A stretch of 64,000 nucleotides of DNA. It comes from Gammaproteobacteria bacterium. Lineage in GTDB: Bacteria; Pseudomonadota; Gammaproteobacteria; Steroidobacterales; Steroidobacteraceae. A model generated the notes under the pieces. That model ran no database searches and had not been told where the DNA came from. It saw only the letters and a list, made by a program, of their open reading frames with translations. Shown one piece after another: positions 63,708-64,000 of the stretch (the first letter of the stretch is position 1; every line of letters starts with the position of its first letter). The DNA is taken from contig JADJHU010000004.1 of assembly GCA_016707425.1 (NCBI GenBank), positions 115,255-179,254 on the forward strand. The letters run 5' to 3'. A program made the position numbers and the translations under genes.

Positions 63708-64000
63708 TCAGGCACCCGCCTGCGTCACGTGTCGTGCTGCAATATAGGCAAAGGTGGTCGCGGGTCCAAGCGTCGATCCGGGTCCGGGGTATGTGCCCGC
63801 AATCGCCGAGGCCGAGCAGTTACCGACGGCATAGAGCCCGGGAACCACACCGCCATCCGTCGCCACGACCCGCGCATGGACATCGGTCTTGATCCCGCCG
63901 GTCGTACCGAGATCTCCCGGATGGATGGTCATCGCATAGAACGGCGGCGTCTCGACGGGACCGAGCGTGGGGTTGGGCCCCACCGCAGATCGCCATAGAA
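63708..64000 (-). CDS. 3-ketosteroid delta1-dehydrogenase-like flavoprotein, C-terminal part (cut by window edge)
   Basis: The last 90 or so residues of a FAD flavoprotein of the KstD/fumarate-reductase-like group: PFYAMTIHPGDLGTTGG, KTDVHARVV, VPGLYAVGNCSASAIAGTYP and GPGSTLGPATTFAYIAARH. These match 3-ketosteroid dehydrogenases, which put a double bond into the A ring. Just upstream the frame shifts (FYGDLRWG in another frame at about 63980). The rest lies outside the window. It is the best single marker for steroid degradation here. Confidence 0.85.
   Translation of the reverse strand, partial: LWRSAVGPNPTLGPVETPPFYAMTIHPGDLGTTGGIKTDVHARVVATDGGVVPGLYAVGNCSASAIAGTYPGPGSTLGPATTFAYIAARHVTQAGA

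Overview
The window is 64 kb of GC-rich DNA, densely packed with long genes, from what looks like a gamma- or betaproteobacterium that degrades steroids or similar isoprenoids. I infer this from gene content: two alpha subunits of the class II DMSO-reductase family (the family of ethylbenzene dehydrogenase and steroid C25 dehydrogenase), the C-terminus of a 3-ketosteroid dehydrogenase-like flavoprotein at the right edge, an alpha-methylacyl-CoA racemase, paired hot-dog hydratases and acyl-CoA dehydrogenases, a FATP-type acyl-CoA ligase, an Ltp2-like aldolase with a DUF35 partner, and two TonB-dependent receptors. The genus cannot be read from this stretch. No rRNA, tRNA or CRISPR was seen.

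Layout. (1) 1-12.9 kb, general metabolism: cobA fragment, zinc alcohol dehydrogenase, ybdD-cstA, a complete NAD-dependent formate dehydrogenase operon (fdhD-fdsG-fdsB-fdsA-fdsD, minus strand), an NAD malic enzyme and an AraC-type regulator. (2) 12.9-25.3 kb: a xanthine-oxidase-type molybdenum hydroxylase (FAD, 2Fe-2S and Mo subunits) followed by a family III CoA-transferase. On the other strand come a nitronate monooxygenase-like flavoprotein, a lone EtfB and a CoxG-like protein. Then a crotonase, a luciferase-like oxidoreductase and two tandem CoA-transferases. (3) 25.3-30.6 kb: a side-chain beta-oxidation block (two acyl-CoA dehydrogenases, two hot-dog proteins, racemase, DUF2889), with both dehydrogenases broken by many indels. 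(4) 30.8-36.1 kb: DUF1214-like protein, sulfotransferase, zinc dehydrogenase, luciferase-like oxidoreductase, LysR regulator. (5) 36.1-43.1 kb: two TonB-dependent receptors around an exported NTF2-like protein and a CoA-transferase lacking the usual catalytic Asp. (6) 43.2-56.5 kb: amidohydrolase, then a minus-strand operon transcribed as acyl-CoA ligase, gamma, beta, alpha (Mo hydroxylase), sulfotransferase, DUF1214-like, TorD chaperone, aldehyde dehydrogenase. (7) 56.5-64 kb: SDR, zinc dehydrogenase, DUF35-MaoC fusion, Ltp2-like aldolase, a second Mo alpha subunit and the KstD-like fragment.

How the genes may work together (inference): receptors import a hydrophobic substrate. A Tat-exported Mo enzyme hydroxylates an unactivated carbon with water. 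Sulfotransferase, DUF1214-like protein and aldehyde dehydrogenase process the alcohol to a carboxylate. The ligase makes the CoA ester, the racemase fixes the alpha-methyl configuration, and dehydrogenases, hydratases and aldolase shorten the chain.

Two structural points matter. A 1.4-kb insertion sequence has landed in codon 14 of the Mo-enzyme beta subunit; both halves rejoin perfectly in frame across a 3-bp target duplication. Many genes, mostly right of 26 kb, carry single-base frameshifts, so either the sequence quality is uneven or part of the pathway is decaying.
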